The notes under the pieces: model-generated
The model's database searches: none
What the model saw: only the letters and a program-made list of their open reading frames with translations
What the model was told of the DNA's origin: nothing
Position numbers and translations under genes: made by a program
Origin: Acidimicrobiia bacterium
Lineage (GTDB): Bacteria; Actinomycetota; Acidimicrobiia; IMCC26256; DASPTH01
Assembly (NCBI GenBank): GCA_040880805.1
Contig: JBBDHW010000023.1
Span: 1-32,531, forward strand
Reading direction: 5' to 3'
DNA length: 32,531 bases
Shown: positions 1 through 8,874 of the stretch, piece after piece
How the letters are laid out: each line of letters begins with the position of its first letter
How positions within the stretch are numbered: the stretch's first letter is position 1

Positions 1-268
1 GCGGATCGGTCATCACACGCACGCTGCCGCCGGCGCAGTGGAAGTCGAGCTCGTGTACGAGCGTGTTCTCGCGGTAGCGCCGCGCGACGCGCTCGACCTC
101 GCAGGCTGGGGCGAGCAGCCAGCGGCCGTCCGAGTCGCTCCCGAGCAGCGCGGAGAAGCATGCGGCCGAGTCGAAGCGCGGCAGGCACAGCCAGTCGACC
201 GAGCCGTCCAGGCCGACGAGCGCGGCCGTCTGCAGGTCGCCGATCAGGCCGTAGTCCTCGATCCGCAC
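1..268 (-). CDS. GH15 family glycoside hydrolase (trehalase/glucoamylase-like), N-terminal fragment
   Basis: The gene starts with GTG at 268 and runs off the left edge, so only 89 codons are visible. The translation begins VRIEDYGLIGDLQTAALVG and continues with GSVDWLCLPRFDS and ACFSALLG. This is the characteristic N-terminus of actinobacterial GH15 proteins of the trehalase/glucoamylase type, which are cytoplasmic and hydrolyse alpha-glucosides such as trehalose. The catalytic domain, with its glutamates, lies outside the window, so the substrate cannot be judged. The stop of the AftD-like gene upstream is only 2 nt before this GTG (TAG-cc-GTG), so the two are probably co-transcribed and this start may depend on reinitiation. 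Family assignment is confident; trehalase rather than glucoamylase activity is inference. Confidence 0.85.
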   Translation of the reverse strand, partial: MRIEDYGLIGDLQTAALVGLDGSVDWLCLPRFDSAACFSALLGSDSDGRWLLAPACEVERVARRYRENTLVHELDFHCAGGSVRVMTDP

Positions 269-270
269 GG

Positions 271-2334
271 CTAGAGCCTCACTCGAGGATGCCGTCGGAG
301 TGCGGCCCGCTCGAAGGCGGCCGCATACTCGTCCGCGGCGTTCTCGTCGAGCGTCGTCGAGTACGTGTCGCGGAGCTCGCCCAGCCGGTCGGCGACCGAC
401 TCGAGCACGAGCTGATTGCCGTCGATCAGCCCCGCCGCGGCCGCGTCGACGATGCCCTCACCATCACCCGCGATGAGCACGGGCTGCGCACTCGGTGCGG
501 TGTGCACGATCGGTACGGCATCGGTCACTCCGAAGAGCGCTACGGGTGGAGGATCCTGGGCATCCACCGCGGTGCGTAGTTCGACATTGTCGAGCATCGG
601 CAAACTCGGTGACGGACGATTCGGCAACGCCTCACCGAACAGCTCGGGTGCGTCGAGTCCGGGTGCGAGCGGTTCCGTGAGCTGGGACCAGAGGAGGCGC
701 GGGCGTGGGGTGTTGAAGCGTTCGTACTCGAGGTCGGATCGAAGCACGATCGTTCCGACGTCGACCAGGCGCGCATACGCCGCGAGAGACGAGGGTTCGA
801 ACGTGCCCTCCTGGAGGCGGTGGTCGAGCGCTTCGAGGATGTTCACCGACGCAGGTGTGCCCGCGGGCAACACCTCGCGAGCGACGAAGGGTCGGTCGAT
901 CAAGCCGGGGGTCACGGGCTCGACCGTGTTCCCCCATCGATACGCCGAGAAGTTGATGCCCGGTACTTCGAGCACCCGCGCCGCGTCGCCGTCGCGCTGC
1001 AGTGCAGCGGTCGCGTCCTTCCAGTACGACGGGATGTCGTTCGGGCGATCGAGGTGCCGCGAGAGGTAACCCACTCGCCAGACCGGGATGAGCGCGGCGA
1101 GCGTCAGCGCTCCGACCACCGCCGCCGCCACGAGCTCATGCCGCCGCGAGCGAAGTGCCGTCACACCCGCCGCGAGCAGCCCCGCGAGGCCGAGCACGAT
1201 CAACGGCACCACGCGCGCGGTGTTGCGCAGCGCGAGCCCGGCAGCCGTGTCGTTGAAGGCCTTGAAGAGCGCGCCGTACGGGCTCGGGTTGTCGTAGGGC
1301 CAGGCTCCGACACCGATCACGGTGCCGACGACGACGAGCACTGCGAAGTACGCACGGTGGCGCCAGCGGAGCACTCCGGCAGTGGCGAGCGCGAGGACAG
1401 GTATGGCGAAGCTCGCGAACACGACAAGTCCGTCGTGGAGGTAGTCCGACGCCTGGTCGATGGAGAAGCCCACCGCGTCGCGGCCGTAGAAGATCCAGTT
1501 GCCGATCCCCCGCAGCAGATCGGTGGGCGAGGACGACCTGGCAGCCGTGCGGAGCGACTCGGTGAGCTGGAGGACCGGCAACCCGTACGCGCCCTGCATC
1601 CGCAGCCCCACCACCCACCAGACCGAGACACCGGCGCTCAAGACCGCGATGCGCGCTGCCGCGCCGACCGTTGCGCTCGCTGCCGCCCGACCACCGCACG
1701 CAGCCATGACGAGCCACAACGCCGGCGCGATCAGGACGAACACGAGCGACGACGCGTTCACGCTGCCGACGCTGAGGACGACGAGCGCGAACAGCGCGGG
1801 GTCGCGCCAGCCGCCTTCGCGGACGGCGCGCATCGTGAACGCGACGAGCCACGGGAGCCCCGCCCAGGCCAGCAGGAGCACCGAGAACCGCGCGGTGTAC
1901 GCGAGCTGGTACGGAGTGAGCATGTACACGAGCGTGCCTGCGAGCGCTCCCGCTCGACCCGTGCCGAGCATGAGGAAGAGCCACCGTGCACCCAGCGCCG
2001 CCGCGAGCGAGATCGTGCCGAGCCACAGACGTTGGGCCACCCAGTCGGGTACGCCGACTGCCTCCATGAGCCAGTAGTACGGCCCCATCGGGAACAGGTA
2101 TCCGATCCCCTGATGGGGCACGGTGCCGAACCCGACGTGTGGATCCCAGAGGTACGGTGCGCGCGCGAGAAGCCGTCCGGGGTCGAGATACAGGTACTGC
2201 TTGGTGTCGATGCTGACCCTGCCCGGCGACGAGAGCAGGAACGGGACGTAGGCCAGCGCGGCGAGGCCGACGACGTCCATCAGCCGGCGACGGTCGACGC
2301 CACGTCGCGCGGTCGGCGCCGCCACAGCTTCCAT
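271..2334 (-). CDS. Short AftD-like GT-C membrane glycosyltransferase (DUF3367 type), lacks C-terminal modules
   Basis: The 687-aa product is a polytopic membrane protein. Its N-terminal half closely matches that of the 1480-aa protein at 4432-8874: both share DTKxYLYLDPGRLL, GIGYLFPMGPYYWLM/NIGYLFPMGPYYWLM and QRLWLGTI. In AftD of mycobacteria this GT-C domain transfers arabinofuranose from decaprenyl-phosphate-arabinose outside the membrane; the same chemistry here is inference. After the membrane part a soluble region reaches a GDGEGIVD motif near residue 625, also present in the long paralogue. It then diverges and stops, without discoidin-like modules or C-terminal membrane helices. The start at 2334 is chosen because MEAVAAP directly precedes the conserved region and a TACGAT box lies 10 nt upstream; the open frame continues to 2505 as non-conserved Arg-rich sequence. 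Donor and acceptor are unknown. Confidence 0.85.
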   Translation of the reverse strand: MEAVAAPTARRGVDRRRLMDVVGLAALAYVPFLLSSPGRVSIDTKQYLYLDPGRLLARAPYLWDPHVGFGTVPHQGIGYLFPMGPYYWLMEAVGVPDWVAQRLWLGTISLAAALGARWLFLMLGTGRAGALAGTLVYMLTPYQLAYTARFSVLLLAWAGLPWLVAFTMRAVREGGWRDPALFALVVLSVGSVNASSLVFVLIAPALWLVMAACGGRAAASATVGAAARIAVLSAGVSVWWVVGLRMQGAYGLPVLQLTESLRTAARSSSPTDLLRGIGNWIFYGRDAVGFSIDQASDYLHDGLVVFASFAIPVLALATAGVLRWRHRAYFAVLVVVGTVIGVGAWPYDNPSPYGALFKAFNDTAAGLALRNTARVVPLIVLGLAGLLAAGVTALRSRRHELVAAAVVGALTLAALIPVWRVGYLSRHLDRPNDIPSYWKDATAALQRDGDAARVLEVPGINFSAYRWGNTVEPVTPGLIDRPFVAREVLPAGTPASVNILEALDHRLQEGTFEPSSLAAYARLVDVGTIVLRSDLEYERFNTPRPRLLWSQLTEPLAPGLDAPELFGEALPNRPSPSLPMLDNVELRTAVDAQDPPPVALFGVTDAVPIVHTAPSAQPVLIAGDGEGIVDAAAAGLIDGNQLVLESVADRLGELRDTYSTTLDENAADEYAAAFERAALRRHPRVRL

Positions 2335-2344
2335 GTGGCCACGG

Positions 2345-2350
2345 ATCGTA
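2345..2350 (-). promoter_or_regulatory. Putative -10 box TACGAT for the short AftD-like gene
   Basis: TACGAT fits the actinobacterial TAnnnT -10 consensus. It ends 10 nt before the ATG at 2334, so the transcript would be leaderless or nearly so. No convincing -35 element is seen. It shares an 86-bp divergent region with the box at 2408. Confidence 0.45.
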
Positions 2351-2407
2351 GACGTGAGTCCGCGCGCCCACGCGTCGGCTGCACGATCGATCTCGAACAG
2401 TGCTCGG

Positions 2408-2413
2408 TAGACT
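2408..2413 (+). promoter_or_regulatory. Putative -10 box TAGACT for the 2421 gene (leaderless)
   Basis: GGTAGACT is followed by 7 nt and then the ATG at 2421. This spacing puts the transcription start on or beside the start codon. It supports ATG 2421 over the GTG at 2400, which lies upstream of the box. Confidence 0.5.
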
Positions 2414-2420
2414 GCGGCGC

Positions 2421-4448
2421 ATGGCGGCGCTCGGAACCGGTCTCGACGCGCGGCCCGACTCGACCGCCGCCTTGGCGCCTGAACCCACCGCGACGATCGC
2501 GGCACCCACTTGGTTCGGTCGCAACTGGCCGGTGCTCGCGCTCGGGGCGGCCGCGATGGTGATCGCGATCGTCGCCCGCCACGTGATCTACCCGTCGTTC
2601 TCGTGGAACCGGGACGAGCTCACGTATCTCTGGCAGACCGACGCACTGCGCGGCGGTCACATCTTCACGACCGGCGGCGGCGCGCCACAGTTCTACTGGC
2701 CATGGCTGGCCGGCCTCCGTGGTGATGTCTTCTTCCCGCAGTACACGGTCGGCTGGCCGCTCGTCCTGCTGGTGGTCGACGTGATCTTCGGGTCTCCCGA
2801 ACTCGCACTCGCGCTCGGAGCGGCACTTGCCGTGCTCGGCACGTACGCGTTCGCTCGCGCGCTCACCGACGACCGTCAGCTCGCCCTGGTGTCGGGAACC
2901 CTGATGCTCGCCTCACCGATCGTCGTCATCCAGGGCGGCGTGTACCTCGCCTACCTCTTCTCACTCGGGCTCGGCCTGTTCTTCGGCGCCGCGTTGCTGA
3001 CCGGCCTGCGCCGCGAATCACGGTGGTTGTTGCTCGGGGCGGGAGTGATCCTCGGATGGGTCCTCCTGACGCGCCCGTACGACGCCGTGTTGTGGGGCGG
3101 CCCGCTGTTCGCGTACGCGGTCTTCATCTCGTGGCGGAAGTGGGGGGCGCTGTGGCGCGCCGCGTGCTGGGTCGCAATCGGTTTCGTGCCGTTCGTCGCG
3201 TTCACGCTGCTGTACAACCGCCGCGTCACCGGGAGCTTCACGCAGTTCCCAATTACGGCGAAGGATCCGCTCGACACCTTCGGGTTCGGGCCGCGACGGC
3301 TCATGCCGATCGGGCAGATCTTCGACTACTCGATCGGTCGGGCCGCTCGAAGCGTGGCGCACAATCTCCGAACGGCTCCGGCGTTCCTCGTCGGTGGCTG
3401 GCTCGGCGCGGCAGCAGCAGTTGCCGGCTTGTGGCTCCGGAGGCGCGAGCGCAGCACGCTGGCACTCCTCGCGCTCGCGGCCGCGTTTCCGGTGGGCTAC
3501 TTCTTCTTCTGGGGAAACCTGCTCTCGGGTCGCGCCGCCTCGTTGTCGAGTCCCATCTACTACGTCCCGCTGTATGCACCGGCATGCATCTTCGTTGCCA
3601 CCACCGTGATCGCGGCATGGCACCGCCGGCGCGGTCTGGCGGTCGTTCTCTGCGCCGTGGTCGCGGTCGCCACGATCCCGTACCTCGTCTCGAAGATCGG
3701 TACCAACCACAAGATCAGCGCGGCGCAGCAGGCATGGAAAGGGGCCACCCGCTCGATCCAAGGCAGGGCAGCGGTCATCGTCGAGCACTCCGGCCCCTAC
3801 CTCATGCACCTGAACCCGTACTCGCAAAACGTGCCCGACCTCGACGGAAAGATCCTTTATGCAGTTGATTCCGCCGCGGCGAACCTCGACCTGATCGCCG
3901 CGCACCCCGACCGGACGCCCTACCTCGAGCGCACGAGCGATCCCGCGTTCGACGATCCGGTCTCGTACCACGACGCCCCCCTCCCGCGGGTCTCGCTCAT
4001 CCCACTCCGTGTACTCCGCGGCAAGACCGTGACCTTGCGTGTGCGCGTCAGCGACCCACGCGACGAACTGGCCGTCGTCGTATTCCTCCAGATCGGCAAC
4101 CACGTCGAGCAACGCACGCTCGCTACCGACGCGAGCGCGGGCGCGACGTACGAGACGGAATGGACACTGGCGCCCGCCGCCTCTGCGGATCTCACGACCG
4201 GCACGGTGCCGCTCACCAAGCGATTGGGCACCATCAGGATCGGGATGGGTGCGGCCGCAACACCCGGCGACGCTCTCGCTCAGAAGCAGGTACAGGAGCG
4301 GTTCTCGTACCGTCTGAACGCCGACACCGACCAGGTCGAGGTGCTCTATCCGAGCCGCAAGTTCGTACGACACCGGCGGGGCCGCACGCTGGTGCGCGAG
4401 GTCGACCGGCTGCGCGAGCTCGGCGTCGAGATCACGACGAATCTGTAG
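2421..4448 (+). CDS. GT-C fold membrane glycosyltransferase (GT39/ArnT-like)
   Basis: The 675-aa product has a short cytoplasmic N-terminus, a first membrane segment near residues 30-48 and then an extracytoplasmic loop with WNRDELTYLWQ. The acidic pair in this loop is typical of GT-C enzymes that use polyprenyl-phosphate sugars. Further hydrophobic segments extend to about residue 430. A soluble C-terminal domain of about 240 residues follows, with no family I recognise. The start at 2421 (MAALGTG) is preferred over GTG 2400 because of the TAGACT box 7 nt upstream. The gene diverges from the short AftD-like gene, and its last 17 nt overlap the convergent end of the long AftD-like gene. GT-C membership is well supported; substrate is unknown. 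Confidence 0.75.
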   Translation: MAALGTGLDARPDSTAALAPEPTATIAAPTWFGRNWPVLALGAAAMVIAIVARHVIYPSFSWNRDELTYLWQTDALRGGHIFTTGGGAPQFYWPWLAGLRGDVFFPQYTVGWPLVLLVVDVIFGSPELALALGAALAVLGTYAFARALTDDRQLALVSGTLMLASPIVVIQGGVYLAYLFSLGLGLFFGAALLTGLRRESRWLLLGAGVILGWVLLTRPYDAVLWGGPLFAYAVFISWRKWGALWRAACWVAIGFVPFVAFTLLYNRRVTGSFTQFPITAKDPLDTFGFGPRRLMPIGQIFDYSIGRAARSVAHNLRTAPAFLVGGWLGAAAAVAGLWLRRRERSTLALLALAAAFPVGYFFFWGNLLSGRAASLSSPIYYVPLYAPACIFVATTVIAAWHRRRGLAVVLCAVVAVATIPYLVSKIGTNHKISAAQQAWKGATRSIQGRAAVIVEHSGPYLMHLNPYSQNVPDLDGKILYAVDSAAANLDLIAAHPDRTPYLERTSDPAFDDPVSYHDAPLPRVSLIPLRVLRGKTVTLRVRVSDPRDELAVVVFLQIGNHVEQRTLATDASAGATYETEWTLAPAASADLTTGTVPLTKRLGTIRIGMGAAATPGDALAQKQVQERFSYRLNADTDQVEVLYPSRKFVRHRRGRTLVREVDRLRELGVEITTNL

Positions 4449-7400
4449 GTTCGGCGACCTCCCGGCCCCGGATGCGCACGACCTCGACGAGTGCGTCCGC
4501 CGCAAGGAGCAGAACCGCCAACCACGCGAGATTCGCGACCCGAGTGAAGTGCTCGACCCAGAAGTATCCGTATGGGTAGGCATACCGGTACTGCTGGACG
4601 ACCACGTACAGGGCAGTGATCGCGATGCATGCGGGCGCGCCGACCGTGAGGAGCGGTCGCAGACGCGGCCGAACCAACACCGCGGCGACGAACGCGCCCA
4701 CGATCACACCAACCCACCAGCGTGCGACGAAGGCGCCCGCGAGCCCGGCTCCGATCGCGGTGACGATCGCGGCGCGCCGACTCACGCCCGCGCCGCGTGC
4801 GACGAGCGGGCTCGCCAGCTCTACGTCGCCGTCGAGCGCGGCGCTCTCGTCATCGTTGCCCCGTCGGCGCCGCCACAGCGCGAGCGCGAAGCACAGCACG
4901 AGGGCGACTCCAGAGATCGCGAGCGCGATCCACACCGTGCGCTGTGGAGTCCATTCCAGCGTGACGGCGAAGCTCGCGGCACTGGGTACGACGAGCCAAC
5001 CGTTCGCGTAACCGTTCACGAGCGTGGAACCGCCGGCATCCACGCCGTCGACGGTCGCCTTCCAACCGGCATTGTTGCTCTCGCCGAGCACGAGCCAGAA
5101 CGGCTTCCCGGGCTGCGCACCGCTCACATGGAGCTCCATCTTCGACCGACCGTTGTTGACCACTCGTACGACGGGTGTGTCGGTAGGAACGCGCTCGGCC
5201 GACCGGGTGGAGTTCGCCAGCGAACCACCGGGGCCGAGTGCTATCGGCGTGCCGTCGAGCTGGGAACCGAGCACGAGGCCGTCGAGGTCGATCCCGGTCG
5301 TCGTGCCGGGGGTGGACTGCACGACATGGTTGCCGGCCGTGAGCGTCATCGCGCCGTCGCAGGGCTCGAGATCGACCGCGCCACCCCCCTCGGCCTGCCC
5401 GGTGTCACCGGTCAACCGCACACGTCGGGGCGCGCCGTCGACCGCGAGGAGATCGGTGTGGCACGTCGGCGGGAACTGCGTGGGCATGGGCGCCCGCACC
5501 ACGCCGGGCACCCCCATCTCGGCGATCGCAACCGGCATGACGATCGGCTGGTTGTCGTGGTACTCGATCGTCGTGACCGGGCGGATCGCGGTGATCGTGA
5601 TGCGCAGATCGTTCGCGGCGAGGGGATCGAACGACACCGGGACATCGACGGTTCCATCGGGGGTGGTCTGGTCGACGATGGGCGGGAGGTCGACCGTGCG
5701 CGACTCGCCGCCGGCGTCGATGCGGACCTGGGTGGGTACGGAGTGGCGGCCGTCGGCCACGAGCTGAAGATCGAGATGGTCGACGGTGATCGGCTGCGCG
5801 GTTCGCACGTCCACCCACTGCCCGACCGGTTCGCCGAACGCGGTGTTCCAGGCGGTGCCGGGATCGCCGTCGAACGCGGCCGACCCGCGGGCACGCACGT
5901 CACCGGGAAGGTGCTGTGACGCCTGGACCGTGATGCCACCTGCTGTGGCGTCGGGGATGCCGAGCACCACGTCGATCACATCGTCGGGGGCGGCGGCGGC
6001 GAGGCGCGCGCTTCCTCCCCACCCGAAGCCCCGCGAGTTGGGCACCCGCAGCTCGCGCACGAGTGCGTCCTCGTCCTGGGAGTACCTCGGAGGAATCACG
6101 GCGTTGCGCGATCGGCTCATCACGAACACGAGTGGACGGCCGGCCGCGAGCGGACCGGCGGCGTCGACGAGATCGGTCGGCATGCGCACGGTTTCCGTGG
6201 CGCGAAGGTTCTGCGCACCCGGCGCATCGTCGCGCAGACCGATCTCGGCGAAGCCGACGCCGTTGTTCCCCGGATAGTCGAACGTGTCGCCCACGTTCGT
6301 GTCGTCGAGGGTGATCTCGAACCGGTGGAAGGTCCGCCTCGGGAAGGCCACGGTCTCGCCGTCGGAAGTGCGCGATGCATCGTGGAGATCGACGTTGATG
6401 GGATTCTTGCCGTCGAAAGTGAGCGTGATCTTCGTGAGGTATCGGGCTCTCGGCCCTACGAGCGGCTGCACGAGGTTCACATGGTCGGCGGTGACCGGCT
6501 CGGCGAGGTCGATCCGAATCTTCTCGCCGAGCACCGAAGCGTCGGCCACCTCCCACGCGGTGTCGACGTTGGCGTCGACTGCGCGCGAACCGCGCAGCTC
6601 GGGAAAATAGGTGAGCACGTTCCCGAACCGCGTGGTGCTCACCTTCACGTTCGGTGGGACCACGACGGTCCGTGTGTCGGGACCTGCGCCGGGGAAGAGG
6701 TCGAGGCGCGCGTCGAACTCGTCCTTCGCGAGGGCAGATTCGCCGACCCGCTCCGTCGGCCCCTCCACGTTCTTGATTCCTGTCCAGCGCCGACCGCGCT
6801 TGCGGTTGGAGTCGGTCACGACGAGCACCGAGCCCGGTCGTGCGATCTCGGCGCGCAGCGCAGCCTGATCGTCGGCGAAGGACGCCGAGTAGAGCGTGAC
6901 GCCGCGGCCGCCGAGTGCTCCGAGCGCGGCGAGGTCGACGAGACCCTCCCCGTCGCCCGCGACGATGAGCGCGTCGGTTGCCGACGCGCTGTGAACGATC
7001 GTCGGCGCATCCTGCACGGGGAACACCGACACGGGCGATGGCTCCGGCGCGTCCGGCGGGAGCGCGAGCGCGACCTCGTCGACCTGTGTGGAGTGCAGCG
7101 GCGGGCCCAGCCCCGACCCGTACCCGGTCGGTTGGCCGAGCCCGTCGGCCACAGACGGCTCGGTGAGCAACAACCATGTGGGCACGGCACGCGCAAGGTC
7201 GAAGCGGTCGGTCTCGAGGTCGGCCCGGTACACGATGTCGCCCACGCTCATGAGCCGGGCGATCGGCGCGACGGCGGCGGGATCGAGCACGCCCTCCTGG
7301 AGCCTGCGGTCGAGCGCGTTCAGGAGGTCGGCCGTCGCCGGCGACCCCCACGGCACCAGCTCGCGCGCGACGTACGTCCGGTCAGCGAGGCCGGGCGTGA

Positions 7401-8874
7401 TCGGATCGACCGTGCCGCCCCACCGGTACGCCGCGAAGTCGGCGCCCGGGAGCTCGAGGATGCGGGTGTCGTGCGAACCGGCGTCGAGATCGTCGATCGC
7501 GGCGGTCCAGTACGACGGGAGGTTCTCGTCGCGTTGGAGGCTCTCGCCGTAGATCGACCCGTTCCACAGCGACGGCAGGTTCACGGCCGCGACCACGATC
7601 ACCAGCCCTGCGAGCACCAGCCCCGCAACAGGAACGCCGCGCCTCGACCACGATGCCGCGAGCGCGTTCACGCCCAAGCCGAGCAAGACTGCGACGCCGA
7701 GCGCGACGAGCGGAACGGCACGCGCGGTGCTGCGCAGCGCGAGCCCGAAGCTCGACGACTCGGCGAACCACTTGAACATGCGCCCGAGCACGGAGGGATC
7801 TTCGTAGGGGTTCGCGCCGACCGCGACGACGAACCCGATCAGTGTGACGAGCACGAAGAACGCGCGGTGCCGCCACCGCACGAGCCCCGCAGCCGCGAAC
7901 GCCAGCAGCGGCAACGCGAAGCTGGCCGCGATGAGCCAGAGGTCTTGGGTGTAGCCGACGCTCGGTTCGATCCACGCGCTGATCTTGTCGCCGCCGTAGA
8001 AGAACCAGTACCCGAAGCTCCGCAGCACCTCGCTCGGAATCGAGGCGTGCGACACCGTTGCCAGCGTCTCCGTGAACTTCAGGATGTCGAGCCCGTAGGC
8101 GCTTTGCGTCGCGAGACCCACGATCCACCACAACGACGCGAGGATCGTGAGCCCTGCGATCTTCGCGACCGTGTTGACGGTGCGCCGCCAGTCGACCTCG
8201 TGGGTGACGAAGACGGCGTAGAACACCCAGAGCACGGGCACGATCCCCGCGAACACGAGCGCAGTCGCGTTCACACTGCCGACCACCTGCACGACGATCG
8301 CGAACAGCGCCGGGTACTTCCAACCGTCGTCGCGCAACGCGCGGATCACGATGGCGAGCATCCACGGGAGACCTGCCCATGGCAGCAGGATCACCGAGAG
8401 GCGCGCCGCGAAGTCGAGCACGTACGGCGAGAGCATGAACACCAGCGCCGCGACCACGACGCCCGGGCCACGCACGTGCAGCGTGCGCAGGAGGTACAGC
8501 ATCCCGAGCGCCGCGAACAGCAGGATGGTACCGAGCCAGAGTCGTTGCGACACCCAGGCAGGCACTCCGAAGAAGTGCATGAGCCAGTAGTAAGGGCCCA
8601 TCGGGAACAGGTACCCGATGTTCTGGTGGGTGACGGTCCCCAACCCGATGTTCGAGTCCCACATCGACGGCGCGCGCTCGAGGAGCCGGCCGGGGTCGAG
8701 GTAGAGGTAGCTCTTGGTGTCGGCGACGACCCGGCCCGGCGCCGTGCGCAGCAGCGGAATGTACGCGAGCGCGGCGAGCACCCCGTACCCCAGGAGGCGC
8801 AGAGGACCGCTCGAGACGCGCGCAACGCTTTCGGGTTGCGCGCGCGAGCGGTGCGCGTCGAGCGTTGCGGTCAC
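4432..8874 (-). CDS. Full-length AftD-like alpha-(1->3)-arabinofuranosyltransferase family protein
   Basis: At 1480 aa this is about the size of mycobacterial AftD (about 1400 aa). The N-terminal GT-C membrane domain spans roughly residues 25-450 and includes DTKSYLYLDPGRLL and NIGYLFPMGPYYWLM. A soluble region with GDGEGLVD follows near residue 641. Two F5/8-type (discoidin-like) modules come next, near 755-900 (VDANVDTAWEVAD) and 980-1080 (AFDGDPGTAWNTAFGEP). A YfhO-like segment (ESNNAGWKATVDG) precedes membrane helices near 1315-1340, 1368-1400, 1408-1430 and 1445-1467. AftD branches arabinan in arabinogalactan and lipoarabinomannan; an arabinan role here is inferred from family only. The GTG start at 8874 overlaps the TGA of the upstream GT4 gene by 4 nt, implying translational coupling. 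Confidence 0.88.
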   Translation of the reverse strand: MTATLDAHRSRAQPESVARVSSGPLRLLGYGVLAALAYIPLLRTAPGRVVADTKSYLYLDPGRLLERAPSMWDSNIGLGTVTHQNIGYLFPMGPYYWLMHFFGVPAWVSQRLWLGTILLFAALGMLYLLRTLHVRGPGVVVAALVFMLSPYVLDFAARLSVILLPWAGLPWMLAIVIRALRDDGWKYPALFAIVVQVVGSVNATALVFAGIVPVLWVFYAVFVTHEVDWRRTVNTVAKIAGLTILASLWWIVGLATQSAYGLDILKFTETLATVSHASIPSEVLRSFGYWFFYGGDKISAWIEPSVGYTQDLWLIAASFALPLLAFAAAGLVRWRHRAFFVLVTLIGFVVAVGANPYEDPSVLGRMFKWFAESSSFGLALRSTARAVPLVALGVAVLLGLGVNALAASWSRRGVPVAGLVLAGLVIVVAAVNLPSLWNGSIYGESLQRDENLPSYWTAAIDDLDAGSHDTRILELPGADFAAYRWGGTVDPITPGLADRTYVARELVPWGSPATADLLNALDRRLQEGVLDPAAVAPIARLMSVGDIVYRADLETDRFDLARAVPTWLLLTEPSVADGLGQPTGYGSGLGPPLHSTQVDEVALALPPDAPEPSPVSVFPVQDAPTIVHSASATDALIVAGDGEGLVDLAALGALGGRGVTLYSASFADDQAALRAEIARPGSVLVVTDSNRKRGRRWTGIKNVEGPTERVGESALAKDEFDARLDLFPGAGPDTRTVVVPPNVKVSTTRFGNVLTYFPELRGSRAVDANVDTAWEVADASVLGEKIRIDLAEPVTADHVNLVQPLVGPRARYLTKITLTFDGKNPINVDLHDASRTSDGETVAFPRRTFHRFEITLDDTNVGDTFDYPGNNGVGFAEIGLRDDAPGAQNLRATETVRMPTDLVDAAGPLAAGRPLVFVMSRSRNAVIPPRYSQDEDALVRELRVPNSRGFGWGGSARLAAAAPDDVIDVVLGIPDATAGGITVQASQHLPGDVRARGSAAFDGDPGTAWNTAFGEPVGQWVDVRTAQPITVDHLDLQLVADGRHSVPTQVRIDAGGESRTVDLPPIVDQTTPDGTVDVPVSFDPLAANDLRITITAIRPVTTIEYHDNQPIVMPVAIAEMGVPGVVRAPMPTQFPPTCHTDLLAVDGAPRRVRLTGDTGQAEGGGAVDLEPCDGAMTLTAGNHVVQSTPGTTTGIDLDGLVLGSQLDGTPIALGPGGSLANSTRSAERVPTDTPVVRVVNNGRSKMELHVSGAQPGKPFWLVLGESNNAGWKATVDGVDAGGSTLVNGYANGWLVVPSAASFAVTLEWTPQRTVWIALAISGVALVLCFALALWRRRRGNDDESAALDGDVELASPLVARGAGVSRRAAIVTAIGAGLAGAFVARWWVGVIVGAFVAAVLVRPRLRPLLTVGAPACIAITALYVVVQQYRYAYPYGYFWVEHFTRVANLAWLAVLLLAADALVEVVRIRGREVAEPTDSS

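Noticed and set aside
2385-2407. -35 elements paired with the TAnnnT boxes
   Set aside because: No common hexamer was seen 16-19 nt upstream of the boxes checked at 2408, 14568 and 22832, so none is annotated.
820-2562. 580-codon plus-strand frame opposite the short AftD-like gene
   Set aside because: Low-complexity Arg/Glu/Asp-rich translation, no start signal, and it conflicts with the conserved minus-strand gene.
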